Shown piece by piece: positions 41,950 to 52,994 of a stretch of DNA of 64,000 nucleotides. The DNA is from Hansfordia pulvinata. Taxonomy: Eukaryota; Ascomycota; Sordariomycetes; Xylariales. Made by a program: the position numbers and the translations under genes. The notes under the pieces were generated by a model that saw only the letters and a program-made list of their open reading frames with translations, was not told the origin of the DNA and made no database searches. The stretch is taken from assembly GCA_006538405.1 (NCBI GenBank), contig BJKQ01000022.1:124001-188000 (forward strand), in the 5' to 3' direction. Each line of letters opens with the position of its first letter. Position 1 is the first letter of the stretch.

Positions 41950-44838
41950 ACTGCATCGAGTTGCCGATTGTCGCTGTGAATAAGTCGCTGGATTCGAGGC
42001 GGTTGGGGTTTTGGGAGATGAGAAGGAACCGAGCCGGCAATGGAGGGAAGCGAACGAAGGCCACCGTGTACTCGCTCTGTCAAACCGACCGTCGTCTTTG
42101 TGCTAGGTCATCTGAGGGGTGTCGCTGGTGGACAAAGAGCCTTTGCCAGCTGGAGGCCTTGCGCCAGGAATTCGGTATGGTCGAGCATGTTCATAGGCGG
42201 GCATAGGTGGGAGGGGGGTTGGCTTTGGAGCGTCGCCGGCTGGCTTTGTCGTCTATTTTGAGGCGAGGAAGGCGCGGGTGGTGGTGAAGGCGATGAGGCA
42301 GGTGCGGGATTTTGCCTCGATCTTGATGATGGCGAACCGGCCATCTTCTGCTTCAACAAAGACTCGCCGATGTCAACCTCGTCTTGGCCCAACCGTCACC
42401 ATCCGTGCTCGTCGGCATCACAACAAAGGCTCGCGACAAATCGCCCCGCGTTCGTCCATCCTCGGAGCACACTGCCTTCATTCGAGGTCTGTTTCCCCGT
42501 GCTCCAGTTGCGGCCTGAGCCAGCAAGAGCTTGAAGGAATTGAGACTTCGGGTCTCGTGTGGACACATCGCCACTGAATCTCAAATTCGCCCGCACGACC
42601 TCGATAGAATGACACGGCTCGATCCGTGACCAACCGGATATCGCCCGTTCATTATAGCACAGTCTGACCATGAACATACATCAACGTCATGCTACCGAGT
42701 CTCCGCCTCACCTTCGAACACAATCTAGACCTCCCATTTCAACCGACCCCATTCACCGTTAGCCAGTAGATCGACCGGCACCTCCGCCGCAGACTACAAA
42801 GCACCATAGCATTGGCTCGCAAGCCTCGCTAAGACCAAGTGACAGCCTCGCGCAGGGATCGTCGAATTTGACAGGAGCCGCCACCAACCTGGTGAGTGGG
42901 CCGGATCATCGCCCCCGCGGCCAAAAGCAAGTCACACATGGAAATCTGCCTCGGAGCCAGGCAATCACAATGCTGACCGGTGTTGCCGACGAGCAGGATT
43001 CTTTAGAGGACCCAGCCTATCTGGGCTTAACCAACGCTTTGGCTGCAGATGAGACAAATCCGACTCTACCCACACAGTCTGTCTTCGCAGTAGCGGAACA
43101 GCGGCCGACTGGAAACATTCGATGCGCCTCCAAAATGCAACAAACCCGCATGCGCAGCCTATGCGGAGCTACGCGAAGTCTAGCCGGCTAGTCAAGCCGC
43201 AAAGAGGGCCCAGCGCAACCTGGCGACCTGTGAGAGTCGATTTACCAATGACGGCAAACCTCACCCTGTCGAGCTGAGCTGCATTGGCACGCTTGTTGAT
43301 GCCCGTACCACGAATCCGGGTCAGGCACAGGTTACTTCGGCGGCGACGGCCTTGTTGGTGGCGGCGCCCTGTTGGGGTCACCGTCCGATTCTCGAAGACG
43401 ACAAGATGACCGGCCGATGGGCTGAGGAGCCAGGCGCGTTGACACACTGAGGAGAGCCCGCTAGCCATGCATCTTGGCTGCATCCCCAAAGCCCGTCGGC
43501 TGGCGGCGACGATCCGGCCACCGCGAGCTGGGAGGCGTGGTTGGCCAGCGCCCCCGTCCAAGGGTCCCTCGGTCGCGACGGGCGGGTTACTGGACCAAAG
43601 CCCACGTGGAAGGGTGGGCTGGTGGCCTGTTCTAGCAACGTCTCGCCCCCAATCGCCGCGGTAGTGCGCCCCTCCACGGCCTGCGTTAGTCTGCATGGAG
43701 ACCACCACCACCAGGTAGGTGTCTGGCAATGTCAGCTTGCTGGATGCTCGTTCGCCACCGAATCGGCATGTCTTGGGGGCGACGTCCCCGGTTTTACGGC
43801 CTTTACGCCGCCTGCGGGTGCTTCCTGAGGTTCCATTTGCATTGTTTGCTTTGCCTGGCGAGGGTGCGATATTCGTATCTCGCCATACGACGTGCGTCCT
43901 CTCCAACGCAATCGGCGGGTCGAGACTAGCCGGTTGGTCGTTGTCGGGTGGGAGCGGCAGCCAACACGAGCTTTCGTCCCCGTCAAGGCTGCGCGGGCGC
44001 GGACGCGTCCGACTCAGCCGCGGGGTGAACAGAGGAATCTTTCGCCAGTGACGCGGCGCGCTGATCCAAAGGGTCCGACCTGCGTGGTGACTCCTCACGC
44101 CACCCACCTTGATGGGGATGGGACGACAGTCGCCGGCACAGCGAGACTGGCGGGAGCTCGCCGGGCCAACGTACGAGGATTGCAGCTGGTCGACCCGAGC
44201 GCTACTTTGGAGCGCTGGGGCGGCGCCTGCGCTGCTCTGCGCCCTGCAGGCACGCGCCACGCCGACGCCGCCGCCGCCGCTCACAGGCAGCCTGTAGGAG
44301 GCCTGGGGTGGGGTGCCGTTTCTGGGTCGGGAGCTCGTCATCAGGGCGCGCCGAGCTATTGACGCATTAAGGCGAAAAGGGGCAGCCGACCCGCAGAAAC
44401 GGCACGCAGCTGTTTTGGGAGGGTCACGATAGCGGTGCCATTCTCATAATACGCGGCAGGTTTCCCCCTCCTCTCGAGGGGTCGATCCCCGGAAGTGATC
44501 AGCATCCAGCCAAATTTTCTGTCGTCAACACCCGCCGCTTGCCGTCTCGGTCATATAACTTTATCTTGTCAAGCAAATCATACAACTTTACCCTGTCAAG
44601 CAAAGCCCCAAAATCGCCATCTCCATCCTGAACCCCCGCCCTCCGCGCAACACCGAGACCCTCAAACCCCACGTCGGCGTGAGCCAGCCTCGTAAGTCGA
44701 CTCTGGACCGGCCTAGACGGCCACATGGGCAGACGCCTCTGGGGGACTGTATACTAATGATTTGTCCAGACCCAAGCCTCAAGGCAGCAGATAGCCAAGC
44801 CGTGCAGCGCTTTTCCACCATCACATCACATCGCCAAC
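41950..44838. other. long intergenic region
   Basis: About 2.9 kb. Overlapping long frames on both strands at 43169-44362 (390 codons minus, 156 plus) reflect high GC and show no domain. A perfect short hairpin ggggtcgatcccc lies at 44478-44490. No tRNA fold could be drawn around it. Confidence 0.5.
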
Positions 44839-44970
44839 ATGCATATGCAAAGGTGCGGAAACTGCGGCACCGAGTTCTCGACCGGTAGCTGCTGGTACTG
44901 CCATCCCCAGAACAGAGCCGAGATGCCGTCAAATTGCAGGACGCCGTGTTCTGGACATGGTCACAAGTGA
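44839..44970 (+). CDS. possible zinc-ribbon micro-protein (43 aa)
   Basis: The ATG at 44839 gives 43 residues: MHMQRCGNCGTEF, then GSCWYCHPQNRAEMP, then CRTPCSGHGHK and TGA. Cys6/Cys9 and Cys18/Cys21 form CxxC-x8-CxxC, a zinc-ribbon/knuckle pattern. Two further Cys (33, 37) and two His follow near the end. Codons mostly end in C or G. The stop falls inside AAGTGAGC, which could also be a splice donor (AA|GTGAGC), so this might be the first exon of a longer gene. I do not recognise the family. Length alone makes it uncertain. Confidence 0.4.
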   Translation: MHMQRCGNCGTEFSTGSCWYCHPQNRAEMPSNCRTPCSGHGHK

Positions 44971-45143
44971 GCACCACGGGAGATTTGGGTGCCTCTTACG
45001 TTGAAGATCTCTGGGGCCGCCTCGAATCGCCTCGGGGTCATCAGAGTCGGCCGCATGGGCTTAGGGACGCCCGTGTCGGCGGCAGTCCATGTCGTGTAGC
45101 CGCAGCTGGTCCTGGGACCTCGGCTGGCCTCCAAGAACGGGGC

Positions 45144-45206
45144 GAGATCAGAGCGGAGCGAGATCAGACCGGAGCGAGATCAGACCAGAGCGAGATCAAG
45201 ACCGGA
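45144..45206. repeat. 16-bp tandem repeat, about 4 copies
   Basis: The unit gagatcagaccggagc is repeated at 45144, 45160, 45176 and 45192 with one or two changes per copy. Confidence 0.85.
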
Positions 45207-47276
45207 AGGAGATCATTCTACTCACACTACATGTTAGTCGTTTGTCAGGGCGGAAGCCCCGACACGACACCGACATTACTACAGGACAGACCTGCACGCT
45301 GATGTTTCGATTGGGAGCGACAAACCATATTGGATTAGTTTTTTCACGATTTTATGCATGCAAGCGCTATTGGCAAGATTACCTCACAGCTCGGAAATAA
45401 TACCATACCGTCGGTCTCTGTGGTTTGGCCGCGGGACCTGATATCATCACGACCACATCTACGAGTCCCGAGGCAGCGTGACAGGCGGCGTCGGAACAGC
45501 GCGAAGCAGCAGCAGCGCTTTCCAAGTCGGACCATTGGCTTGACAGACGGTGCAATGCGAGACCGGGCCCACACTCAGCGGCATCGGATCCGATGCTCCG
45601 CCAAGGCAGCGCCTCTCTTGGACGGGCCCGCGTTTGTTCGTTGACGATGGGCCCAAGCGATGGGGCCGAGCGATAAGACGCTGTCAGCTGCGTTTAGAAG
45701 CTCCGCGCTCCCCACTGTGACCCGATGTTGAACGCGCAGAGAATGCATTGTCAACCGCTTGGAGGTCCGCCCCTAGCGCAGAGCGTTGGAGAAGAGTGGG
45801 AATCGGGTTCGCTTGCGCGCTCCCAGCTTCCGCGCGGGGTGGGCGCTGTGAGGGGATCTTGCACCGGGCATTTCAACCCTGCCACTCTCTCACCGGCATG
45901 GGCCTGTCCGCCTGCAGGTGAAAGTCGATGACCAGATGATTGTTGGTCCCCAAAAGGCCTTGGTAGAGCGCGTGGCGCCACTGCTAAAAGTAGACAGACG
46001 GGGCGGCCGCGGGGCACGCGCAGAACGGGGCACGCAGGGCACAACAGGGGCCGGCCTACGAGGACTCGTACGGGCGAGTACTCGTACGGGGCCCAAGCCG
46101 AGAATGGCCGCCAGCGGGTGGAGTTGGCTGAGTCGATGAGGCAAGTGGCAAGCTCGAAACGGCGAGATCGCCAAATAGAGGCACGGCAAAGCGGGCGGCG
46201 TGTCTTGGTTTTGGGGAGGGGAGGGGAGGCGGGCACGGCGGGCAGGTGCTCGCTTTCGACTGAGACAGCGCCCTCGTGGACAAGAGCCTCTGCGCACGGC
46301 CGGCACGCCCTCGCGCGGCGGACGCAGGATGCCGAGCAGCGGTCTCTGCCGCCCCGACATCTGGAGAAGCAGCCCACCAGCCCTACTAATCTCGGCCGTC
46401 CTCGCGGCATGGGAATTCCTGCGAGGCCGATCTTGTCGATATGCTGGCATGGATTTTCGGGCGGAGACAATGGTCCCAGCACCGGCGCCCTGGTGACTGG
46501 GATCAGGGGGCAGCATCGCGGAAATTGACGGCCCAAAGCAGTAACTGGGCCAGCGGTCACTGCCCACCAGGTGCTGGGCCAGCGGTCATTAGCCAGCAGG
46601 CACTGGGTCAGCAGGCACTGGGCCAGCAAGGCGACGGAGGCCGAGCGACTGGGAGAGTGAGGCAAGACGAGCGGAAGGACCGGGTCGGCGGCGATGGCAT
46701 TCGGGAGGGTTGTCTCGCCGGCGGGCGATGACGCTGCACAGCCACGGCGGCCTTTGGATTGGGTCACGGGACCGCGATCATGACGGAGGAAAATGGCCAC
46801 CGGGACGTCATTGAGGGAGCGCGCGCCCCCTTATACCCGTATTCGCTACGGATTCCGGGCTAAGGCTTAGCACGGCGTTCTCGGCCTGGCCCGACGGTTC
46901 AGTGCGAGTGGCCGCGCCAGAAGGGTAGGCTGAAAATAGCAGCGGCAGAAGCAGCAGAAGCAGCCTTTGGGCAGTCGAGATCGGGGTCCCCGAGGCCGCC
47001 CGCCGCCCGGGTTGGTTATTCAGCATCGGTCACGCCGTCTCGAATGTATTGCCGGACCTCTCTGTGGTTGCGGGCTGGCGATCGCTGGGCTTTGCGCGAT
47101 CTTGGCAACCCGGCGTCTCGTGACCCATTGAGGGCCTCGTCATCGCCGGGGTTCGTCTCGATGTCGCAAGGTTGGCGCAGCGCGGCAGGGAGCGCCTTGC
47201 TGGCTCTCGGGGGTCGCGCCGGCAGGGGTATAACCATAACCCATCATCGCTCGGGGCAGGGAAAGCGCTGTCGGGG

Positions 47277-47360
47277 CGTGACGAGCGGCAACTTGGGCGT
47301 GACGAGCGGCAACTTGGGCGTGACGAGCGGCAACTTGGGCGTGACGAGCGGCAACTTGGG
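47277..47360. repeat. 21-bp tandem repeat, four perfect copies
   Basis: Four identical units at 47277, 47298, 47319 and 47340, each cgtgacgagcggcaacttgg plus one g. The unit length is divisible by three and is open in some frames, but no coding context surrounds it. Confidence 0.95.
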
Positions 47361-48234
47361 TGGTGGGTGAGTCAACTGTACGAGCGCGGTTGACGCAGGC
47401 GTCCGGGGGAGGCAGCCTCAAATACGAATACTGACGGCACATGACCAGGAGAACATTCGAAGAAGACTGGAGAGAACTGGACCTCGGTCGCCATCTCTGC
47501 CAGGGCGGCAGGGGTACGAGTAGAGGCGGACGCGGACCCGCAGCGCGAGGACGGGCAGTGAGACCGCCGGCGGAGATGGGCCGCGTGGCTGACGGGCAGC
47601 GAGGTGAGATCTGTGTGCATGGCAGGACAAGATCGCGACTGCTTCAAGACGGTGGCGGACGCAGAGACTTGATCTAGAATGTCCGTGGAAGAAGGGGTGG
47701 CGACAGTCGAGTCCCTCGTCTCGAGAATTGCGCCGTCTGTACGACGGGTGGTTCGACATGCCCCTTTGGGAATAGCCGTCGAGTTAAAGCATGGGGCCGG
47801 GCGTTTTGGTGGTCAGTGAAGTGAGGAGGGGCTTTGGTGAGTGGCAGAGGCGGGCCGACGGACTGTCTCGACGGAGAGACGAAGCCGTGCGTGTTGGAGA
47901 GGAGAAGCGGGGAGCGCGGCTGAAATTACCCCAGAAGGGACCCCCGGATGCCGCGGCGGGCAACTATCAGATCAGATCCCACCGCGAGCCGCTGCGGTAG
48001 AAGCATCCCTCTTGGGCCTGACGACTCACGGCAGGACGGACAGGTCAGGTCACGTCGGGCGATGGACCTGCGTCGTCGTGTCTGTGCCCCCAGCAACAGC
48101 CAGCCAGCCACTCATAGCCGCAGCCAGGCGCATGCGCGGTCGCAGCGCGAGAGCAAGCAACAGCCGGAGGACCCGAGATTGGGCACGATACGCGAGCCGG
48201 CTGTGCGGAGACGGCCGCCGCCGCTGCCGCCCCC

Positions 48235-50383
48235 ATGGCCTCCCGAAGAGTCCGGACCGGGTGTCTCAAGTGCCGCGTCCGGCGGCGAAAGTGTACCGCC
48301 CCTTTCCGATGTGGCTGTCGTTTCTTTTCCTGTCTTTTTATCTGGCTGACCATGGTGTGCTACTGAAGGTGACGAGGGCAAGCCGCGGTGTCAGAGGTGC
48401 ATCACTGGCGGGTTCGAGTGCCAGTACGGGACCCGGCTGTCGTTCCTGTCCAAGAACTCGTTGACCATCGACACGTCGTCGCCGGCCAAGCCGCAGCCTT
48501 CGTCGTATCAGAAAGTCCAGGTGGGTTCTGCGCGGCTCACAAGAGACGCCGCGGCAGCCACGTGCTGACCATACTGCCAGTTTGTCGACGCGGGCTCCGC
48601 GTCCAAGGACGAGAGCCGGACGGAGCGGGAGCCGGAGGCGCCGTCGTCGCCTGTGTCCGCGAGGCAGCCCCTTGGAACGACGAACACGGGCGTTGCGTCG
48701 CCGGAGGGGGTCGACAGGAGGGATTTCGCGTTTGCGGCCACACCGCATAGCGCCCCGTTGTGTCCGCTCTCGCCGGCCGACTCGTTCCCCGTCACCGCGG
48801 GCAGAGACGGCGACCAGCCTCTGCGGTCGGCCGTCGAGACGCCCAGCGGCCGCTACCGCGATGCCCTCGACGCGCTGATGTCGCTCGGGGCCGACGAGGC
48901 GGAGAATGCAGATTACATCGCGCCGTCGCCGCAGGGAGGCGACCCGGCGGCGTTCCTCGAGAGCCCGGCGAGACAGGCCGACACAGCGGAGGAGAACAGG
49001 CAGCTGGACCAGCTGATGCTATGCGGGCCGCCGGCGACGAGCGAGTCGGCGCCCGGGTTGGAGGCCGGGCTGCCGCCGGAGCGCCGGCTGCTGCTGCTCA
49101 AGCACTGGCGCTACGAGGTCGCGCCGTGGGTAAGTGGTGCCACGATGCGATGCTCACAATGTTCTGCTGCTTGCTGACCGTCCCCAGCTGGACATCTGCG
49201 ACCTGGGCCAAGGCTTCGGCGTCTACCTGTCGGGCTTCGCGGCGCACTCCGAGGCCGTGTCGCAGGCGATCCTGTCGCTGTCGGCCGTGTCGCACGACCA
49301 CAAGACGGGCTTCCGGGACCAGCTCGCGGCGCCGGGGGAGGACGGCCGGCCGCCGTGGCCCGGCCCGAGCGTCTCGGCGACGCCGGCAGTCTGGAGCGCG
49401 AGGCCCCAGAGCCGGATGCTGTGCATGGCGCTGGCGCGGACGCGGGATTTCGTCGTGGGAAAGGAGCTGCTCGAGCTGCCGGCCCAGCACACGGACGCGC
49501 TGAGCAGCTATGTGGATTGTCCGTCTACGAGCATTCTAGAGACGCTAGGTTTCCATCTTCTCCTCCGAATCAGTGAGTCCTCCGCGCCCCTCCCCCTGGA
49601 TACCAATTATTATGCCTCCACCCCCTGAAATCCCCCTAACACCGACCGACCAGGCCTGGCCACCGCTCTGGTCAACGAAAAGCCCTTCCCGTGCCGCTGC
49701 ACCGGCTGTGGGGCCTTCCGGCGCCGTGGCTCAAGAGCGCCTTTGCGAGAGGCGTCTACGCGTGCGCCAACGAGCCGCTGCTGTACTGCGCGCGGGCGCT
49801 GGACCTGTGCTACGAGGGCGCGACCGAGTCGTCCAAGGGCGCGTCCTCCTCCGGGGGCGGCGGCAGCCTGGTGTCGGCGTGGATCTCGCTGGTGGACGAC
49901 CTGGATTCGTGGCGGCAGAGGCGGCCGCAGGAGTTTATGCCCATTATCGAGGTCGACGAGCAGAGCGGGGGTGAGGGAGCCGAGGACGGAATCCCGATGG
50001 TGCTGTACACGAACGGGGCGGCGGGCCTGGCCAACCAGCTGTACCACACGGCAATGCTGCTGCTCCTCCAGCACAAGCCGCGCACCGCGCCGGCGCCGCC
50101 ATCAGCAGGAGGAGCAGTGAGAGGGGGTCGTGGCGGCAGCCCGTCGGCGTCGTTCCAGTGGCACGCGCGGCGGATCTGCGGGGCGGCGCTGAACAACACG
50201 CTGCGCGAGTGCTGGGACCCGGCGCTGGTGGCGTCGCTGGTGGTGGCGTCGCGGCGCATGTCGCACGAGACGCAGCGCGGGGCGATCCTCGACGGGTTCC
50301 GGCGGGTCGCGGGGCTGACGTGCTGGAACCTGGACCTGTACGCGGGCATGCTGCGGCGGAAGTGGGAGTGCGAGGGGGGTTGA
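48235..50383 (+). CDS. Zn(II)2Cys6 transcription factor of the polyol cluster
   Basis: Nuclear regulator, about 624 aa. The ATG at 48235 gives MASRRVRTGCLKCRVRRRKC; an intron of 76 nt (48293-48368, GTACCG..GAAG) inside the cluster joins KC to DEGKPRCQRCITGGFEC, completing the six Cys at 10, 13, 20, 27, 30 and 37. Further introns lie at 48521-48580, 49130-49187 and 49573-49653. The frame breaks at the CCC run 49688-49690; adding one C gives KPFPVPLHRLWGLPAPWLK and continues to TGA at 50383. Segments LLLLKHWRYEVAPWLDICD and FQWHARRICGAALNN parallel the convergent regulator on the minus strand, so the two are related (ARCA-like group). The stops of the two genes are 63 bp apart. Confidence 0.86.
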
Positions 50384-50446
50384 GCTCGTGGAGACACGAG
50401 CAAGGGGACAACAACGACCTCTTGAGAGTCGAGAACCCCCCGCCCC

Positions 50447-52278
50447 TCACGCCTTGCGGACCTTGTAGCCCCAGGCGGTCTCGAGGTCGGCGATGCGCCA
50501 GGTGATGCCCCAGCCGGTCAGGGCCTCGATGTTCCAGATGAGCTTGACGATGAGGTAGTGCTCGGACTTGTGGCTGAGCAGGCGGCCCGCGATCCAAAGG
50601 GGCTGGATGGCGTTGTTGAGGCAGCCCTCGTGGGCGTTGGCGAGGGAGATGCCGCAGATGCGCTTGGCGTGCCAGACGGCCGAGGCGATGGGGTCGCCGC
50701 CGTCGCCCGGGCTGAGGTTGAAGGCAGGAAGGCCGGCGATGGCGGCGGCGGACGCGGGCGGCATGATGTCGAGCAGCAGGATGCAGGCGGTGTGGTTGAG
50801 CTGGGTGGACGAGATGGCGGCCCAGTGGGAGAAGAGGATCTGGGGGAAAGGCCCGGAGTCGCCGTCGACGACGGTCTGCGCGGCGGGCCGCAGCTCGTGG
50901 GGCGGGCGTCGCGCCACCCCCTCAGCTCCTCCCACAACCCTCGCCAGCGGGTCGCGAACGCCTCGCCGTCGCACCCGTTGGCCTCGCCCAGCTCGCGGAA
51001 GCGCGTCCGCCGCGACACCAGCTCCGTCACCTTGGCCGCGATCCACACCGAGTAGTTGGCGTGCGTGTCGGGCGATCCGGAGGCCAGGAACTGCGCGCTC
51101 GCCTGCTGCTCCGTCGTTCCCGGGGCGTGCCACTTGTGGGACGGCAGGAGGGTACCCTCTGTTCCGTCGGAGATGAGGGCGCCGCAGAGGTCTGTGGCTC
51201 CGTGGTCAGATGGGAGAGCGGGAGGGGAGGGAGGGGGTTCGAAGGGATTATTTGAGTAAATCGGCAGAAAAGGGGCTGGCTGAGGGGTATAGGGGCTGAG
51301 GGGTGTAGGGGTTGAGGTTATAGGTGCTGAGGTTATAGGGCTGAGGCAATAGGGGCTGAGGTTAAAGGGGCTACATGGGATCTCGGGAGACTCACCCATA
51401 CGCGTATAGCACCAGAAAACAGCCTGGAGCAACCCCCCGCTGAACCCGTGAACCCGAAATTGCTGAACAAGGCGGCACACCCTTCGAGGTGGCGGCGCCA
51501 GTCCTGGGCGCTGGCGGACATCATCTCGAGGCAGCACAGGATGACGCAGATGGGGATGATGATGAGGTCTCCCTCGAGGAACAGCGGGGCCAGCAGGCGG
51601 ATGGCCTCCTGGTACAGCTCGAGGCTGTCGAGGGACGAGGCCGCGGCGTGGCGGGTGCTACTACTACCACCACCACTACTACTATTACTTGCGGGGCCCC
51701 CTCCCTGCTGCTGCTGCTGCTGTTGCTGCTTGCGCTCGAGCTGGCGCGCCGAGATGCCCAGCATGGCGTAGAGCAGGGCGGGCGACTTGCGCGCAATGTT
51801 GGGCATCTGCAGGCCGAAGGCGCGGTCGCCGTCGAACATGTCCAGCTGGGGGAAGAGTATATCGGTGTCAGCGGGACTGAAAAGAGAAAATAAGTAAAGA
51901 GGGACACGCACCCACGGCGCAACAGAGGTGATGTAGTTCTTCAGGTAGGCGATGCTCTTGGCGTCGCTCAGGATCTGGCCCGTCTCGCGGTGGGCGCGCG
52001 AGTGGTCGGCCGCCGCGTCGTTGTAGGCGTAGATGTCCGGGGGCAGCTGCTCGTCGGCGCCATCATCATCATCGTCGTCGGCCACGCCTCCACCGCCGCA
52101 GTTGTTGTTGTTGTCGTTCGCGCTCGGCCCCGTGCTGAAGATGAGGTCGCGCAGCTCCTGGCGGTAGTCGAGGTAGCCCTGGTCGAGGTCGAACGAGTCG
52201 GGCTTCCAGGCAAAGTCGGGCGAGTCGCCGCTGCTGCCGCCTCCGCTTCCGCTGCCCGGGGTGGCCCCCATGTTGCCG

Positions 52279-52310
<32 letters not shown>

Positions 52311-52487
52311 GCCACCGGCGGTGCTGTTGCTGCTGTCGTTGCTGTTGCCGGGGAAGAGCAGCGGCGCCAGCTCGTCGGGCCCGCCCAGCTCGCTCATGGC
52401 GTTGAGCATGATGGCCGAGTACAGGCTGGCCTGCTGCTGCTGCTGCTGCTGCTGCTGGCTCTCGGGGCTGTTGTGCTGCCCTTCCAT
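50447..52487 (-). CDS. ARCA-like fungal regulator lacking a zinc cluster
   Basis: About 590 aa. The ATG at 52487 begins MEGQHNSPES and a poly-Gln run, followed later by poly-Asn and poly-Asp tracts. The regulator core starts at YLKNYITSVAPW and, after an intron of 66 nt (51846-51911, in frame), continues LDMFDGDRAFGLQMPNIAR. A second intron of 204 nt (51192-51395) joins FWCYTRM to DLCGALISDGTEG. Two single-base gaps, in the CCC run 51445-51447 and the GGGG run 50899-50902, must be repaired to read TGFSGGLLQAVFWC and RDARPHELRPAAQ. The end (WHAKRICGISLANAHEG) is shared with the neighbouring zinc-cluster regulator. No Cys6 cluster is present in the protein or seen upstream, so it may be a DNA-binding-deficient partner or have an unseen first exon. 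Confidence 0.78.
51277..51375. repeat. degenerate 16-18 bp repeats inside an intron
   Basis: Repeats of the type ggggctgaggttatag occur about six times within the 204 nt intron of the ARCA-like regulator, which explains why that intron is far longer than its neighbours. Confidence 0.75.
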
Positions 52488-52994
52488 GGTGTTTAGGGAG
52501 GGGGCGTCGTGCTGGGCAGCGAGGGGCAGATGCTGACGTTACCATGTGGTAGGCAGAGGCAGAGTGGCAGATGCTGACGCTCTACCATGTGGTATGTAGG
52601 CAGAGTGGCAGACTGGGGCAGAACGGGACGTGGGGTTGGGTTGGGGGGCGCCGCTATTTCTACGCCTGTGAAAGTCGGGGCAGTGGGCCGCCCAGGGGAT
52701 CTTCCCCGCTAGTTGGTTGCTATCGCTCTTGCAGAGTATACGGAGTATGTAGCCCTCCCTCGGGGTGGCCCTCATTCGCAATGGTTGTCTTATATCTGGG
52801 ACGCATCTCGTCGCGATCATCTAGAGTTCCTGATGGTTTGTTCCATTTATAATCTCATTAAATCCACGGCCCCGTGCACTGCACTGCATACTGCGCCCAG
52901 ACCGGCCGACTTCCTATTCCGGCCAGTCGACTTGTACCCCCGTATACCGCCTATAGCCCTCCTGCCGTGCTGTACCGCCTATAGTCCCGTACCC
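52488..52994. other. intergenic
   Basis: Promoter side of the ARCA-like regulator and 3' flank of the transketolase-like gene. It contains a 20-base phrase repeated around 52530-52590 (accatgtggta with gcagatgctgacg). No zinc-cluster exon could be found here. Confidence 0.55.

Larger units (their letters stand above)
44971..48234. other. long intergenic region with minisatellites
   Basis: About 3.3 kb with two clear tandem repeats (45144-45206 and 47277-47360) and an imperfect CAGCAGGCACTGG-type repeat at 46550-46630. Long frames on both strands, such as 45751-46800 minus, lack domains and normal residue composition. The right end is the promoter of the zinc-cluster regulator. Confidence 0.5.

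Noticed and set aside
43169..44341. 390-codon open frame on the minus strand starting with ATG
   Set aside because: No domain, unusual Arg/Ser/Gly-rich composition, overlapping long frames on the plus strand; best explained by high GC content.
44400..44495. tRNA-like pieces: ctcataa (Met anticodon loop) and a ggggtcgatcccc T-arm-like hairpin
   Set aside because: Anticodon stem cannot pair and no acceptor or D arm could be found.
45751..46800. 349-codon open frame on the minus strand
   Set aside because: Low-complexity Pro/Arg/Leu mix, no motif, and tandem repeats inside; treated as chance.
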